Assembly (NCBI GenBank): GCA_026391755.1
Contig: JAPLDN010000395.1
Location: forward strand, 1-7,672
Origin: Bacteroidota bacterium
GTDB lineage: Bacteria; Bacteroidota; Bacteroidia; Bacteroidales; FEN-979
DNA length: 7,672 bases
Direction of reading: 5' to 3'
Numbering within the stretch: position 1 is the stretch's first letter; every line of letters starts with the position of its first letter. Below the pieces are notes generated by a model. It was given only the letters and a program-made list of their open reading frames with translations, was not told where the DNA came from and did no database searches. This document shows, one piece after another, positions 1 through 4,863 of this stretch. The position numbers and the translations under genes are program-made.

Positions 1-244
1 AAGCGCAATGGAACCATACTATATCGTGACAGGCCTGATGATCGGGATTTTCATTACGAAGCGAAGCGACATCAGCTGCGTTGCTTTGCGACGCATCCTC
101 ACGAATTTTCCTGATCTTCCCTGCCAGCTCTTTCTTCCAATCCTTCCTCCCCTGTATCCATGCCTTTGCCCTGGGATTAAAAAAGGATGCAATCCATAAT
201 GCTGCAAAGTAAAGCCTTAATGAAAATGTATACAGGAAGTGCAT
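1..244 (-). CDS. waaA: 3-deoxy-D-manno-octulosonic acid (Kdo) transferase, N-terminal part
   Basis: Partial gene: 81 codons from the ATG at 244-242, running off the left edge. WaaA moves Kdo from CMP-Kdo onto lipid A precursor at the inner face of the inner membrane, an essential step of lipopolysaccharide core synthesis. The translation begins MHFLYTFSLRLYFAALWIAS, the hydrophobic N-terminal anchor of this family (residues 3-22). It is followed by FFNPRAKAWIQGRKDW (21-36), the family's KAK-W-x-x-GRK stretch, and by IVWFHCA (75-81), the strand that normally leads into the conserved SLGE motif just outside the window. The linker between GRK and VWFH (about residues 45-74) looks longer and more polar than I expect for the family. 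The start is supported by the in-frame hydrophobic anchor and by a TAnnTTTG box 29 bases upstream. It is divergent from the DUF6922 gene. Identity is recognised from the N-terminus only. Confidence 0.86.
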   Translation of the reverse strand, partial: MHFLYTFSLRLYFAALWIASFFNPRAKAWIQGRKDWKKELAGKIRKIREDASQSNAADVASLRNENPDHQACHDIVWFHCA

Positions 245-272
245 TGGAACAAAGTACAAAGAATATTACAAA

Positions 273-280
273 CAAATGTA
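273..280 (-). promoter_or_regulatory. Possible -7 box for waaA (TACATTTG)
   Basis: Read on the minus strand, 280-273 is TACATTTG, a full match to the Bacteroidota -7 consensus TAnnTTTG. It lies 28 bases before the waaA ATG, which would give a leader of about 20 bases. No TTG or TTTG is present 17-23 bases upstream, so only half of the promoter is supported. The rest of the 245-464 gap holds AT-rich sequence, one heptamer array and the plus-strand promoter of the next gene. Confidence 0.35.
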
Positions 281-329
281 AAACATTTCGTCATATAATT
301 TACATAACATGAGGAAAATGCCGGATTTC

Positions 330-385
330 TGCCATCTGATATCTGATATCCGCCATCTGATATCTGATATCTGCCATCCGCCATC
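330..385 (+). repeat. Heptamer array A, eight units, one orientation
   Basis: Eight gap-free 7-base units run TGCCATC, TGATATC, TGATATC, CGCCATC, TGATATC, TGATATC, TGCCATC, CGCCATC, all fitting YGMYATC. The array sits between the divergent waaA and DUF6922 genes, upstream of both likely promoters, so it should lie outside both transcripts. Within it, TGATATC TGATATC occurs twice, separated by CGCCATC, as if a larger block had been duplicated. Confidence 0.95.
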
Positions 386-412
386 CCTCACGTCTTAAAA
401 ACCCTTATCGAA

Positions 413-446
413 TTGCTAACCATCACGAAAAAATTTTGTACCTTTG
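413..446 (+). promoter_or_regulatory. Likely promoter of the DUF6922-AbiEii pair
   Basis: TTG at 413-415, a 23-base spacer and TACCTTTG at 439-446 match the Bacteroidota pattern TTG-N17-23-TAnnTTTG, the spacer being at its upper limit. Transcription should begin near 452, leaving a leader of only about a dozen bases before the ATG at 465. The box overlaps a TTG at 444 that could otherwise be taken as an upstream start, which argues for the ATG at 465. Confidence 0.6.
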
Positions 447-464
447 ATCATTGGGACAGACAAT

Positions 465-761
465 ATGGATAATCTCGTTCAGCAACTTAATAAATCATAT
501 TTCTGGGATGTTGATTATTCCAGGCTTGATCCTGTGAGGTCAAAGCGCTTGATTATTGAACGCATTTTTACCCTTGGTAATTTACAGGAAATAAAGATTG
601 TTTCAGGGTTTTATGGAAAACAAGAAATCATTAAAACACTTTGCGCTTTAAATTATCTTGATCCCAAGAACCTTAATTTCGTTTCATTTCTTTTTAAAAT
701 TCCAAAAAAGAATTTTAAATGCAACCAGCGCCGGCAGTCGACCGTTCAATATTGGATTTAA
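465..761 (+). CDS. DUF6922 family protein, putative partner of the AbiEii-type protein
   Basis: A 98-residue protein recognised as DUF6922 from YFWDVDYSRLD (residues 12-22), RLIIERIFTLG (28-38), a central SGFYGKQEIIKTL stretch, LDPKNLNFVSFLFKIPKKNFKC towards the end, and its length near 100 residues. The family has no established biochemical function that I know of. It has no signal peptide or membrane segment, so it is probably cytoplasmic. Its last 43 bases overlap the next gene, an AbiEii/AbiGii nucleotidyltransferase, in another frame, which points to translational coupling. From this position (small, upstream, overlapping) I infer an antitoxin-like or regulatory role, but it does not look like AbiEi, the winged-helix antitoxin of classic AbiE systems. 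A TTG at 444 would add seven residues but lies inside the promoter box, so the ATG at 465 is preferred. Confidence 0.8.
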   Translation: MDNLVQQLNKSYFWDVDYSRLDPVRSKRLIIERIFTLGNLQEIKIVSGFYGKQEIIKTLCALNYLDPKNLNFVSFLFKIPKKNFKCNQRRQSTVQYWI

Positions 762-1351
762 TAGCTGAACTGCAGTCGAAGCATTATATGAAAGACTTCT
801 GCCTTGTAGGTGGAACCGCACTTGCCATAAGGCTTGGGCACCGTCATTCGGTGGATATCGATTTATTTACCACGACTGATTTTGATACAGGAGAATTACA
901 GGAAAAACTTTTTCATGATTTTCAGTTTTCCGTTCAGTATTCTGCCACTAATACATTAAAAGGGACTATCCGGGATATTCAAATTGACTGCATTGCCCAT
1001 CGGTATCCCTTGGTCGCGAAACCGGTCTCAGAACAAGGCCTTGTGATACTCTCAAACAAGGATATAATCGCAATGAAGTTAAACGCAATCTCCTCGAGTG
1101 GGCAGAGGGTCAAGGATTTCATTGATATCTATTTTCTTCTGAAGAATTATAGCCTGGATGAGATGCTAACATTTTACAGGCAAAAGTATAGTTTGAATAA
1201 TGATGCCATTGTTCTTAAAAGCCTTATCTGGTTTGAAGATACCGACCTCTCAGACTGGCCCCTGATGATCCTTGAGCCAAAGTTGGCCTGGGCTCAGGTG
1301 AAAAAGAGATTGGAAAAAGCTGTCGAAAAATATCTAAAGGCCGGAACATAG
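719..1351 (+). CDS. Nucleotidyltransferase of the AbiEii/AbiGii toxin family
   Basis: A 210-residue soluble protein with the nucleotidyltransferase fold. LVGGTALAIRLGHRHSVDIDLF (residues 29-50) holds the GG-T nucleotide motif and the metal-binding pair D46 and D48. D90 in IQIDCI is a candidate third carboxylate. NKDIIAMKLNAISSSGQRVKDFIDIYFLL (113-141) is the helical motif with K120 and the KDF-D signature typical of AbiEii. AbiEii proteins are the toxins of AbiE toxin-antitoxin and phage-abortive systems; studied members transfer nucleotides to tRNA 3' ends. Here the partner is a DUF6922 protein overlapping by 43 bases. The ATG at 719 gives MQPAPAVDRSILDLI, a normal short lead into the first helix. 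The length is short against classic AbiEii (around 300), as in compact Bacteroidota members. It ends convergent to the barrel gene at 1396, with only a heptamer array between. Confidence 0.87.
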   Translation: MQPAPAVDRSILDLIAELQSKHYMKDFCLVGGTALAIRLGHRHSVDIDLFTTTDFDTGELQEKLFHDFQFSVQYSATNTLKGTIRDIQIDCIAHRYPLVAKPVSEQGLVILSNKDIIAMKLNAISSSGQRVKDFIDIYFLLKNYSLDEMLTFYRQKYSLNNDAIVLKSLIWFEDTDLSDWPLMILEPKLAWAQVKKRLEKAVEKYLKAGT

Positions 1352-1353
1352 CC

Positions 1354-1395
1354 CGACATCTGATAACTGCCATCCGCCATCTGCCATCCGCCATC
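1354..1395 (+). repeat. Heptamer array B, six units, between convergent genes
   Basis: Six units run CGACATC, TGATAAC, TGCCATC, CGCCATC, TGCCATC, CGCCATC; the second deviates from YGMYATC. The array fills the whole gap between two converging genes. It starts two bases after the AbiEii-type stop (1349-1351) and touches the complemented stop of the barrel gene (1396-1398). It has one orientation, so it cannot form the hairpin seen in arrays C, D and F, and no T-run ends it on either side. No conventional terminator is visible here. Confidence 0.93.
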
Positions 1396-2163
1396 CTAGT
1401 AATAATAAAAATCCTTCGGCTTCCTTGCATAAATCGGCACGAACCAGCACACCTTAAGGCCATAGAACTGGCTGGAGTATTTGGTGTTGTCGTAAGCCAT
1501 TCGGTCAAAATCATACTGGCGCAGGCTCTTGGTCCAGGCCTGGATAAATTCGAAACCGGCATAAAAATTGAGCAGCCTTGAATTGCTCATGAACAGGTAT
1601 CCCACCGAAGCAGTCACCGCAATACCGCTGTTCAGGCGGTCGTAGCCTTTGCCGTAATCGTCGTTGATCTGGGGCGTAGTGCCGTCGGGATTATGGATAT
1701 TGATATGGTTTTGGATATAGCCTCCTCCCAGCATCACGGTAAGTCCGCAATTGCGGTTCGGCGCCAGTGTGGGATACATGGGAAAGATCTTCCCGAACTT
1801 CCCGTAAACACTCCAACCCCGCTCGTAGTAATTGATCCCGGCCATATAGCCATTCTCATCGATGACGAGACCCTCGTCATTGGCGATCATTTTAATAAGA
1901 GAATCGGAATTTTTCACAGTGCCCCCGAACAGGAAATTCCCTTCGGCCCCAATCACCCAGTTCGAACGCAGCTTATACTGGAACCCGCCGCCGATACTGG
2001 AATTACCTCCGTAAAGCTTGGCCAGTCCGCCCCCCGAAAACTGGTAGGAATAGGTGGCATAAAACATCGCCATCCCAATGGTTGTATCTTTTAAGTTGAC
2101 CTGGGCGGATGTCGTTCCCCCAAGAATCAGCGCGGTTAGCAGGACAAGTAAACGTTTCAACAT
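1396..2163 (-). CDS. Outer-membrane beta-barrel protein, family not recognised
   Basis: A 255-residue protein starting MLKRLLVLLTALILGG. The Sec signal peptide ends at TSA|Q (A20/Q21), a usual signal peptidase I site in this phylum. The mature part alternates polar and hydrophobic residues in short strands with glycine- and aromatic-rich turns, for example SIGGGFQYKLRSNWVIGAEGN, GINYYERGWSVYGKFGKI and LTVMLGGGYIQNHINI, and it ends in aromatics (DFYYY). This suggests an eight-stranded or similar barrel in the outer membrane; the substrate or role is unknown. The frame stays open 26 codons further upstream to 2241, but that stretch is translated heptamer array, so the ATG at 2163, directly before the signal peptide, is the true start. 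No TAnnTTTG box precedes it; it may be transcribed with the oxidoreductase gene upstream. I do not recognise a closer family. Confidence 0.82.
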   Translation of the reverse strand: MLKRLLVLLTALILGGTTSAQVNLKDTTIGMAMFYATYSYQFSGGGLAKLYGGNSSIGGGFQYKLRSNWVIGAEGNFLFGGTVKNSDSLIKMIANDEGLVIDENGYMAGINYYERGWSVYGKFGKIFPMYPTLAPNRNCGLTVMLGGGYIQNHINIHNPDGTTPQINDDYGKGYDRLNSGIAVTASVGYLFMSNSRLLNFYAGFEFIQAWTKSLRQYDFDRMAYDNTKYSSQFYGLKVCWFVPIYARKPKDFYYY

Positions 2164-2177
2164 AGTGTATTGTTTTC

Positions 2178-2240
2178 TGCCATCCGCCATCTGCCATCTA
2201 CCATCAGATATCAGATGGCAGATGCAGATGGCGGATATCA
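2178..2240. repeat. Heptamer array C, two-armed, with orientation switch
   Basis: Four units read on the plus strand (TGCCATC, CGCCATC, TGCCATC, TACCATC, 2178-2205), then A, then five in the inverted sense (GATATCA, GATGGCA, a shortened GATGCA, GATGGCG, GATATCA, 2207-2240). The junction contains CATCAGATATCAGAT. TGCCATCT (2192-2199) pairs perfectly with AGATGGCA (2213-2220), making a hairpin in the transcript between the oxidoreductase and barrel genes. The last unit overlaps the stop codon of the oxidoreductase gene (2238-2240). No T-run follows on the minus strand, so it is not a canonical terminator. Confidence 0.93.
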
Positions 2241-3350
2241 TATTTTCTTCTTCAAAAACTCCTCTTTCTTTTTATTAAAGTCCTCCACTTTCTTGTTAAA
2301 CTCGGTGACCAGTTCGTCAAAGATCTCCTTCACACTCGAAATCTTGGTTGCCCTGAATGCATTGGTCCCGGCAAAAGCATATCCGCCTTCAAAATTACCT
2401 TTAAACGCATTGAACAAGGCGGTGATGATGCAGTATGGACTGCTGGTTATTTCGCAGGTCTTGATGCATTTGAACGGACAGGAGAAAGGATGCTTTTTCC
2501 CGGCCCTCACTTTATCAATAAAAGAATTTACGATTGCGCGTCCCGGCATACCTACAGGGCTCTTGATGATCTCTATATCTTTTTCCTTTGCGTCAATATA
2601 GGTTTGCTTAAAAGCATCGGATGCATCGCATTCATTGGTTGTGACAAAACGGGTCGCCATCTGAACGCCATCGGCCCCGCATTCCATGATATCATAAATA
2701 TCGCTCCCTGTATAGATCCCGCCCGCGGCGATCACAGGGATCTTGCAGTTATGCTCTTTCTCGACTTCCCTGACCTCATGCTGAACATCGCTCACGAGCT
2801 TGCACAGCCTGTAATCCTCATCGGTGATCTGCTCCTGCTTGAAACCCAGGTGGCCGCCGGCTTTCGGGCCTTCCACCACGAAAGCGTCAGGAACATATTT
2901 GTAAGTGGAGATCCATTTTGAACAGATCAGCTTTGCAGCCCGTCCCGAAGAAACGATAGGCACAAGCTTAGTCTTGCTTCCGGCCGTCAGGAAGGACGGC
3001 AGATCCAATGGCAATCCGGCCCCGCAGAATAAAATATCGGCTTTCTCCTTTATCGAGGTCTTCACCATATCGGCAAAATTGGTCATGGCAACCATCACGT
3101 TAACGCCGATAATGCCTTTGGTTTTCTCGCGCGCTATCCGCAGTTCCTCTTTTAAACCAAGGATACTGGCTTCCAGGAAATCCCTTGAAAGATTACGGTA
3201 AAGCAATCCAAGCCCGGCGCTGGAGATCACGCCGACCCCTCCTTCGTTCGCCACCGCGACTGCAAGTCCGTTCAGCGAAACCCCCACACCCATTCCCCCC
3301 TGGATGATAGGAACCCGGATGATTAAATTACCTATTTTTAGTTGTTGCAT
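2238..3350 (-). CDS. NAD(P)H-dependent flavin oxidoreductase, nitronate monooxygenase-like
   Basis: A 370-residue cytoplasmic FMN-dependent TIM-barrel enzyme of the nitronate monooxygenase / 2-nitropropane dioxygenase family, whose relatives include FabK. IIQGGMGVGVSLNGLA (15-30) is the N-terminal FMN loop. VEGPKAGGHLGF (159-170) carries the family histidine, H167, usually taken as the catalytic base. PVIAAGGIYTGSDI (205-218) and GADGVQMATRF (225-235) are the phosphate-binding loops. The true substrate cannot be read from sequence; nitroalkane oxidation is only one possibility. A feature outside the core is C291-x3-C295-x3-C299-x7-C307, inserted after GKKHPFS, followed by FEGGYAFAGTNAFR. The C-terminus (about 340-370) is a lysine-rich helix. 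The ATG at 3350 gives the normal MQQLKIGNLIIRVPIIQGG start. The stop lies inside heptamer array C. No clear promoter is seen upstream, only array D. Confidence 0.9.
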   Translation of the reverse strand: MQQLKIGNLIIRVPIIQGGMGVGVSLNGLAVAVANEGGVGVISSAGLGLLYRNLSRDFLEASILGLKEELRIAREKTKGIIGVNVMVAMTNFADMVKTSIKEKADILFCGAGLPLDLPSFLTAGSKTKLVPIVSSGRAAKLICSKWISTYKYVPDAFVVEGPKAGGHLGFKQEQITDEDYRLCKLVSDVQHEVREVEKEHNCKIPVIAAGGIYTGSDIYDIMECGADGVQMATRFVTTNECDASDAFKQTYIDAKEKDIEIIKSPVGMPGRAIVNSFIDKVRAGKKHPFSCPFKCIKTCEITSSPYCIITALFNAFKGNFEGGYAFAGTNAFRATKISSVKEIFDELVTEFNKKVEDFNKKKEEFLKKKI

Positions 3351-3370
3351 TGATGACCTTTCATTTTATC

Positions 3371-3432
3371 TGCCATCCGCCATCTGACATCTGCCATCAG
3401 ATATCAGATGGCGGATGGCGGATGTCGGATAT
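3371..3432. repeat. Heptamer array D, two-armed, strong hairpin
   Basis: Four direct units (TGCCATC, CGCCATC, TGACATC, TGCCATC, 3371-3398), then A, then inverted units (GATATCA, GATGGCG, GATGGCG, GATGTCG and a partial GATAT, 3400-3432). The junction again contains CATCAGATATCAGAT. Bases 3368-3385 pair with 3406-3423 over 18 positions, all Watson-Crick except one T-G pair. A second register, GCCATC (3393-3398) with GATGGC (3407-3412), closes an eight-base loop AGATATCA, so the arms can slip by whole units. The array lies between the stop of one minus-strand gene (3436-3438) and the start of the next (3350). TTTTT follows on the plus strand only, so it is not a terminator for the minus-strand genes. 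Confidence 0.94.
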
Positions 3433-3435
3433 TTT

Positions 3436-4230
3436 TCAGAAGTGATAAATCACCCCTATTCCTCCGTTTATAGTAGAAACGGTTCTTTTGATCTCATATT
3501 TTGCAGGAGCCGAATAAACCGGTATATAATAAATTGTCCCTGTATTGGGATCCTTTACTTCATCATAACTAACAATCTCCGATCCGTAAGATTTCGTTGC
3601 TTTCGGCGTCCCTCCAAGATAACCCAGGCTGAGATTCAACCCCCAGTGGGAGTCGAAGCGGTAACCGCCGGAAAATGAAACCCCGTAACCGAATCCCGTG
3701 GCATTCATCGATACATTCGACTGGTCTATAGGATTCTGCACATTGAAATTCGACGACTGGGCGATGATCAGGCCGAACAGCGCCTTGGCGTTGATCTCCC
3801 ACTTCCCTATATCCCTGATCATAACAGGCCCCGCCATAACATAAAGATTCGTCCAGCCCCCGTTCCCGAGAGGGTATTGAGTGCCCACAGGATTGATATA
3901 CTGTGCCGTATCTTTATACCCGTTATGCTGAACGTCGAACTGGAAACCCAGTCCCCATCCTCTCTTCCCAAGCCAGTTAAGCCCAAGCTGTCCAACCCAT
4001 CCGTTTTGGGCGTACCCCGACTTCTGCGTATTCCGGTCGGTTTGCCCGTAATTTCCAAGCACAAACGAATAATTCATCGCAAACTCCAGGGAAATAAAAT
4101 CTTTCTCCCTGGGTTTCTTTTCCTTTTTCTTTTCCTGGGAAAAAATCTGGACTGGCAATACCATGAACAACGCAAGTAAAATGAGCAAGCCAAAAAACGA
4201 GCCTGAATTAATTTGTTTTATTTTATACAT
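3436..4230 (-). CDS. Outer-membrane beta-barrel protein with Lys-rich N-terminal tether
   Basis: A 264-residue exported protein. The signal peptide spans residues 1-31 with hydrophobic core FFGLLILLALFMVLP, cut at IFS|Q. A charged tether EKKKEKKPREK (33-43) precedes the barrel. Strand-like segments follow (SLEFAMNYSFVLGNYG, WVGQLGLNWLGKRGWGLGFQF, GYGVSFSGGYRFDSHWGLNL), and the protein ends INGGIGVIYHF with the C-terminal phenylalanine expected for BAM-dependent insertion. The function is unknown; it resembles small Bacteroidota porin-like or OmpW/OmpA-type barrels only in shape. The frame is open to an ATG at 4278, but that would put 16 charged residues before the signal peptide and overlap the toxin gene, so the ATG at 4230 is chosen. 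It starts 25 bases after the toxin stop on the same strand, with no array between, so read-through from the toxin-antitoxin promoter is plausible. Confidence 0.82.
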   Translation of the reverse strand: MYKIKQINSGSFFGLLILLALFMVLPVQIFSQEKKKEKKPREKDFISLEFAMNYSFVLGNYGQTDRNTQKSGYAQNGWVGQLGLNWLGKRGWGLGFQFDVQHNGYKDTAQYINPVGTQYPLGNGGWTNLYVMAGPVMIRDIGKWEINAKALFGLIIAQSSNFNVQNPIDQSNVSMNATGFGYGVSFSGGYRFDSHWGLNLSLGYLGGTPKATKSYGSEIVSYDEVKDPNTGTIYYIPVYSAPAKYEIKRTVSTINGGIGVIYHF

Positions 4231-4255
4231 AAAATAATACAATGTTTTCTCTTTT

Positions 4256-4525
4256 TTACGGGAAAAGCCGGTAAACATCCTTACGGTGAGCTATGATAAT
4301 CATTCTGATTGTTGTTTGATTTATAACTTCGAAACCCAATCGGTATTCACCAATTCTTATTCTGTAATAAGCTGAAAATCCAGAAAGTTTTTTAATATTT
4401 GACACTTTGGAAATTGAGTCAGATTTCTCAATCTGAATAATGTTTCTTTCAATCCTTCGTAATAATGACCGATCTTGAATCCTGTTTAAAGATTTTTCAA
4501 AGGATTTGTCAAATTCAACAATCAT
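4256..4525 (-). CDS. RelE/ParE family toxin
   Basis: An 89-residue basic protein with the RelE/ParE layout: two N-terminal helices (FDKSFEKSLNRIQDRSLLRRIERNIIQIEKS), then strands IKKLSGFSAYYRIRIGEYRLGFEV (44-67) and the terminal motif IIIAHRKDVYRLFP (76-89). HRKDVYR is characteristic of RelE-like ribosome-dependent mRNA interferases rather than gyrase-targeting ParE; R62, H80, R81 and Y85 are candidate active-site residues by family analogy. The likely role is growth inhibition when the antitoxin is lost. Its ATG shares four bases (ATGA) with the antitoxin stop, implying translational coupling. The sequence is visibly AT-richer than the flanking peptidase and oxidoreductase genes, as is common for mobile toxin-antitoxin modules. 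The full family length is present with no break, so it is probably functional. Confidence 0.88.
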   Translation of the reverse strand: MIVEFDKSFEKSLNRIQDRSLLRRIERNIIQIEKSDSISKVSNIKKLSGFSAYYRIRIGEYRLGFEVINQTTIRMIIIAHRKDVYRLFP

Positions 4526-4719
4526 TTACTCTGTAGTTTCTTCATTATAGTTGCACGACTGACCGTTTTACCGGTTTTAACTTTTTCCATTAAATAACCT
4601 AAAGATAGATCTTCATACTGATCGTCTTTAATATTCAATACATCAGCTCCAAGTTTTTTGGCCAACTCTTTAAGAATCTTACTACTTTGATTGTCTGCTT
4701 TTATGACAATTGCACTCAT
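4522..4719 (-). CDS. Antitoxin partner of the RelE/ParE toxin
   Basis: A 65-residue protein, MSAIVIKADNQSSKILKELA..., upstream of and overlapping the toxin by ATGA, the usual antitoxin-first order. An N-terminal strand (SAIVIKA) and amphipathic helix (QSSKILKELAKKLGA) precede an acidic middle (IKDDQYEDLSLG) and a basic helix (MEKVKTGKTVSRATIMKKLQSK) that probably wraps the toxin. It lacks a recognisable ribbon-helix-helix or HTH signature, so I assign it by position and general form, not by family. The frame is open 43 codons further upstream to 4848, but this extension runs through the promoter and heptamer array E; the ATG at 4719, about 13 bases after the expected transcript start, is the real one. 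It probably represses its own promoter, perhaps through the palindrome at 4726-4741. Confidence 0.8.
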   Translation of the reverse strand: MSAIVIKADNQSSKILKELAKKLGADVLNIKDDQYEDLSLGYLMEKVKTGKTVSRATIMKKLQSK

Positions 4720-4725
4720 AAAATC

Positions 4726-4741
4726 TTGTATTAATGTACAA
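4726..4741. promoter_or_regulatory. Candidate operator palindrome of the toxin-antitoxin module
   Basis: TTGTA, six bases, TACAA: a perfect five-base inverted repeat. It covers the expected transcript start and the downstream half of the minus-strand -7 box (4739-4746), a position where a bound antitoxin would block transcription. The arms are short in AT-rich sequence, so chance is possible. Confidence 0.4.
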
Positions 4742-4773
4742 AGATACACATTATTTAGGGACTTTGTTTCAAA
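4739..4773 (-). promoter_or_regulatory. Likely promoter of the antitoxin-toxin pair
   Basis: On the minus strand, TTTG (4773-4770), a 23-base spacer and TATCTTTG (4746-4739) fit the Bacteroidota consensus. The ATG of the antitoxin lies 19 bases past the box, leaving a leader of about 13 bases. It is the last clear promoter upstream of the minus-strand run that ends at 1396. Confidence 0.62.
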
Positions 4774-4776
4774 CCC

Positions 4777-4806
4777 TTGCTGGTTTAAGGCAAATGTGTA
4801 ATTTTG
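4777..4806 (+). promoter_or_regulatory. Likely promoter of the C69 peptidase gene
   Basis: TTG (4777-4779), a 19-base spacer and TAATTTTG (4799-4806) match TTG-N17-23-TAnnTTTG. Transcription would start near 4813, placing heptamer array E inside the roughly 50-base 5' leader of the peptidase mRNA. Its -33 element lies three bases from that of the diverging toxin-antitoxin promoter, so the two polymerases would compete. Confidence 0.6.
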
Positions 4807-4810
4807 TGTC

Positions 4811-4845
4811 TGATATCTGACATCTGATATCCGACATCCAACATC
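4811..4845 (+). repeat. Heptamer array E, five units, in a divergent gap
   Basis: Units are TGATATC, TGACATC, TGATATC, CGACATC and the deviant CAACATC, in one orientation. It begins four bases after the plus-strand -7 box and ends 18 bases before the peptidase ATG. It is the shortest array and, with array A, one of two not adjoining a stop codon. Confidence 0.92.
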
Positions 4846-4863
4846 CACATAACCAAAACAAAT

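Noticed and set aside
19..207. 62-codon minus-strand frame starting at a TTG
   Set aside because: It is a shifted frame of waaA. The frame from the ATG at 244 gives the clear Kdo transferase N-terminus.
330..385. Tandem repeats as a possible CRISPR array
   Set aside because: Units are 7 bases and contiguous with no unique spacers, and no cas genes are in the window.
719..761. Overlap of the DUF6922 and AbiEii frames as a frameshift in one broken gene
   Set aside because: Both proteins have complete family motifs and natural ends, so two overlapping genes explain the data better than a fusion split by a frameshift.
1693..2094. 133-codon plus-strand frame
   Set aside because: It is antisense to the outer-membrane barrel gene, whose signal peptide and strand pattern are convincing; the plus-strand product has no domain features.
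2178..2240. Array C as a Rho-independent terminator of the oxidoreductase gene
   Set aside because: The hairpin exists, but on the minus strand it is followed by an A-rich run, not T residues.
2490..3201. Plus-strand frames of 143 and 98 codons
   Set aside because: They are antisense to the flavin oxidoreductase gene, which has all family motifs.
4231..4278. Earlier ATG at 4278 for the second barrel protein
   Set aside because: It would place a charged 16-residue stretch ahead of a good signal peptide and overlap the toxin gene; the ATG at 4230 fits better.
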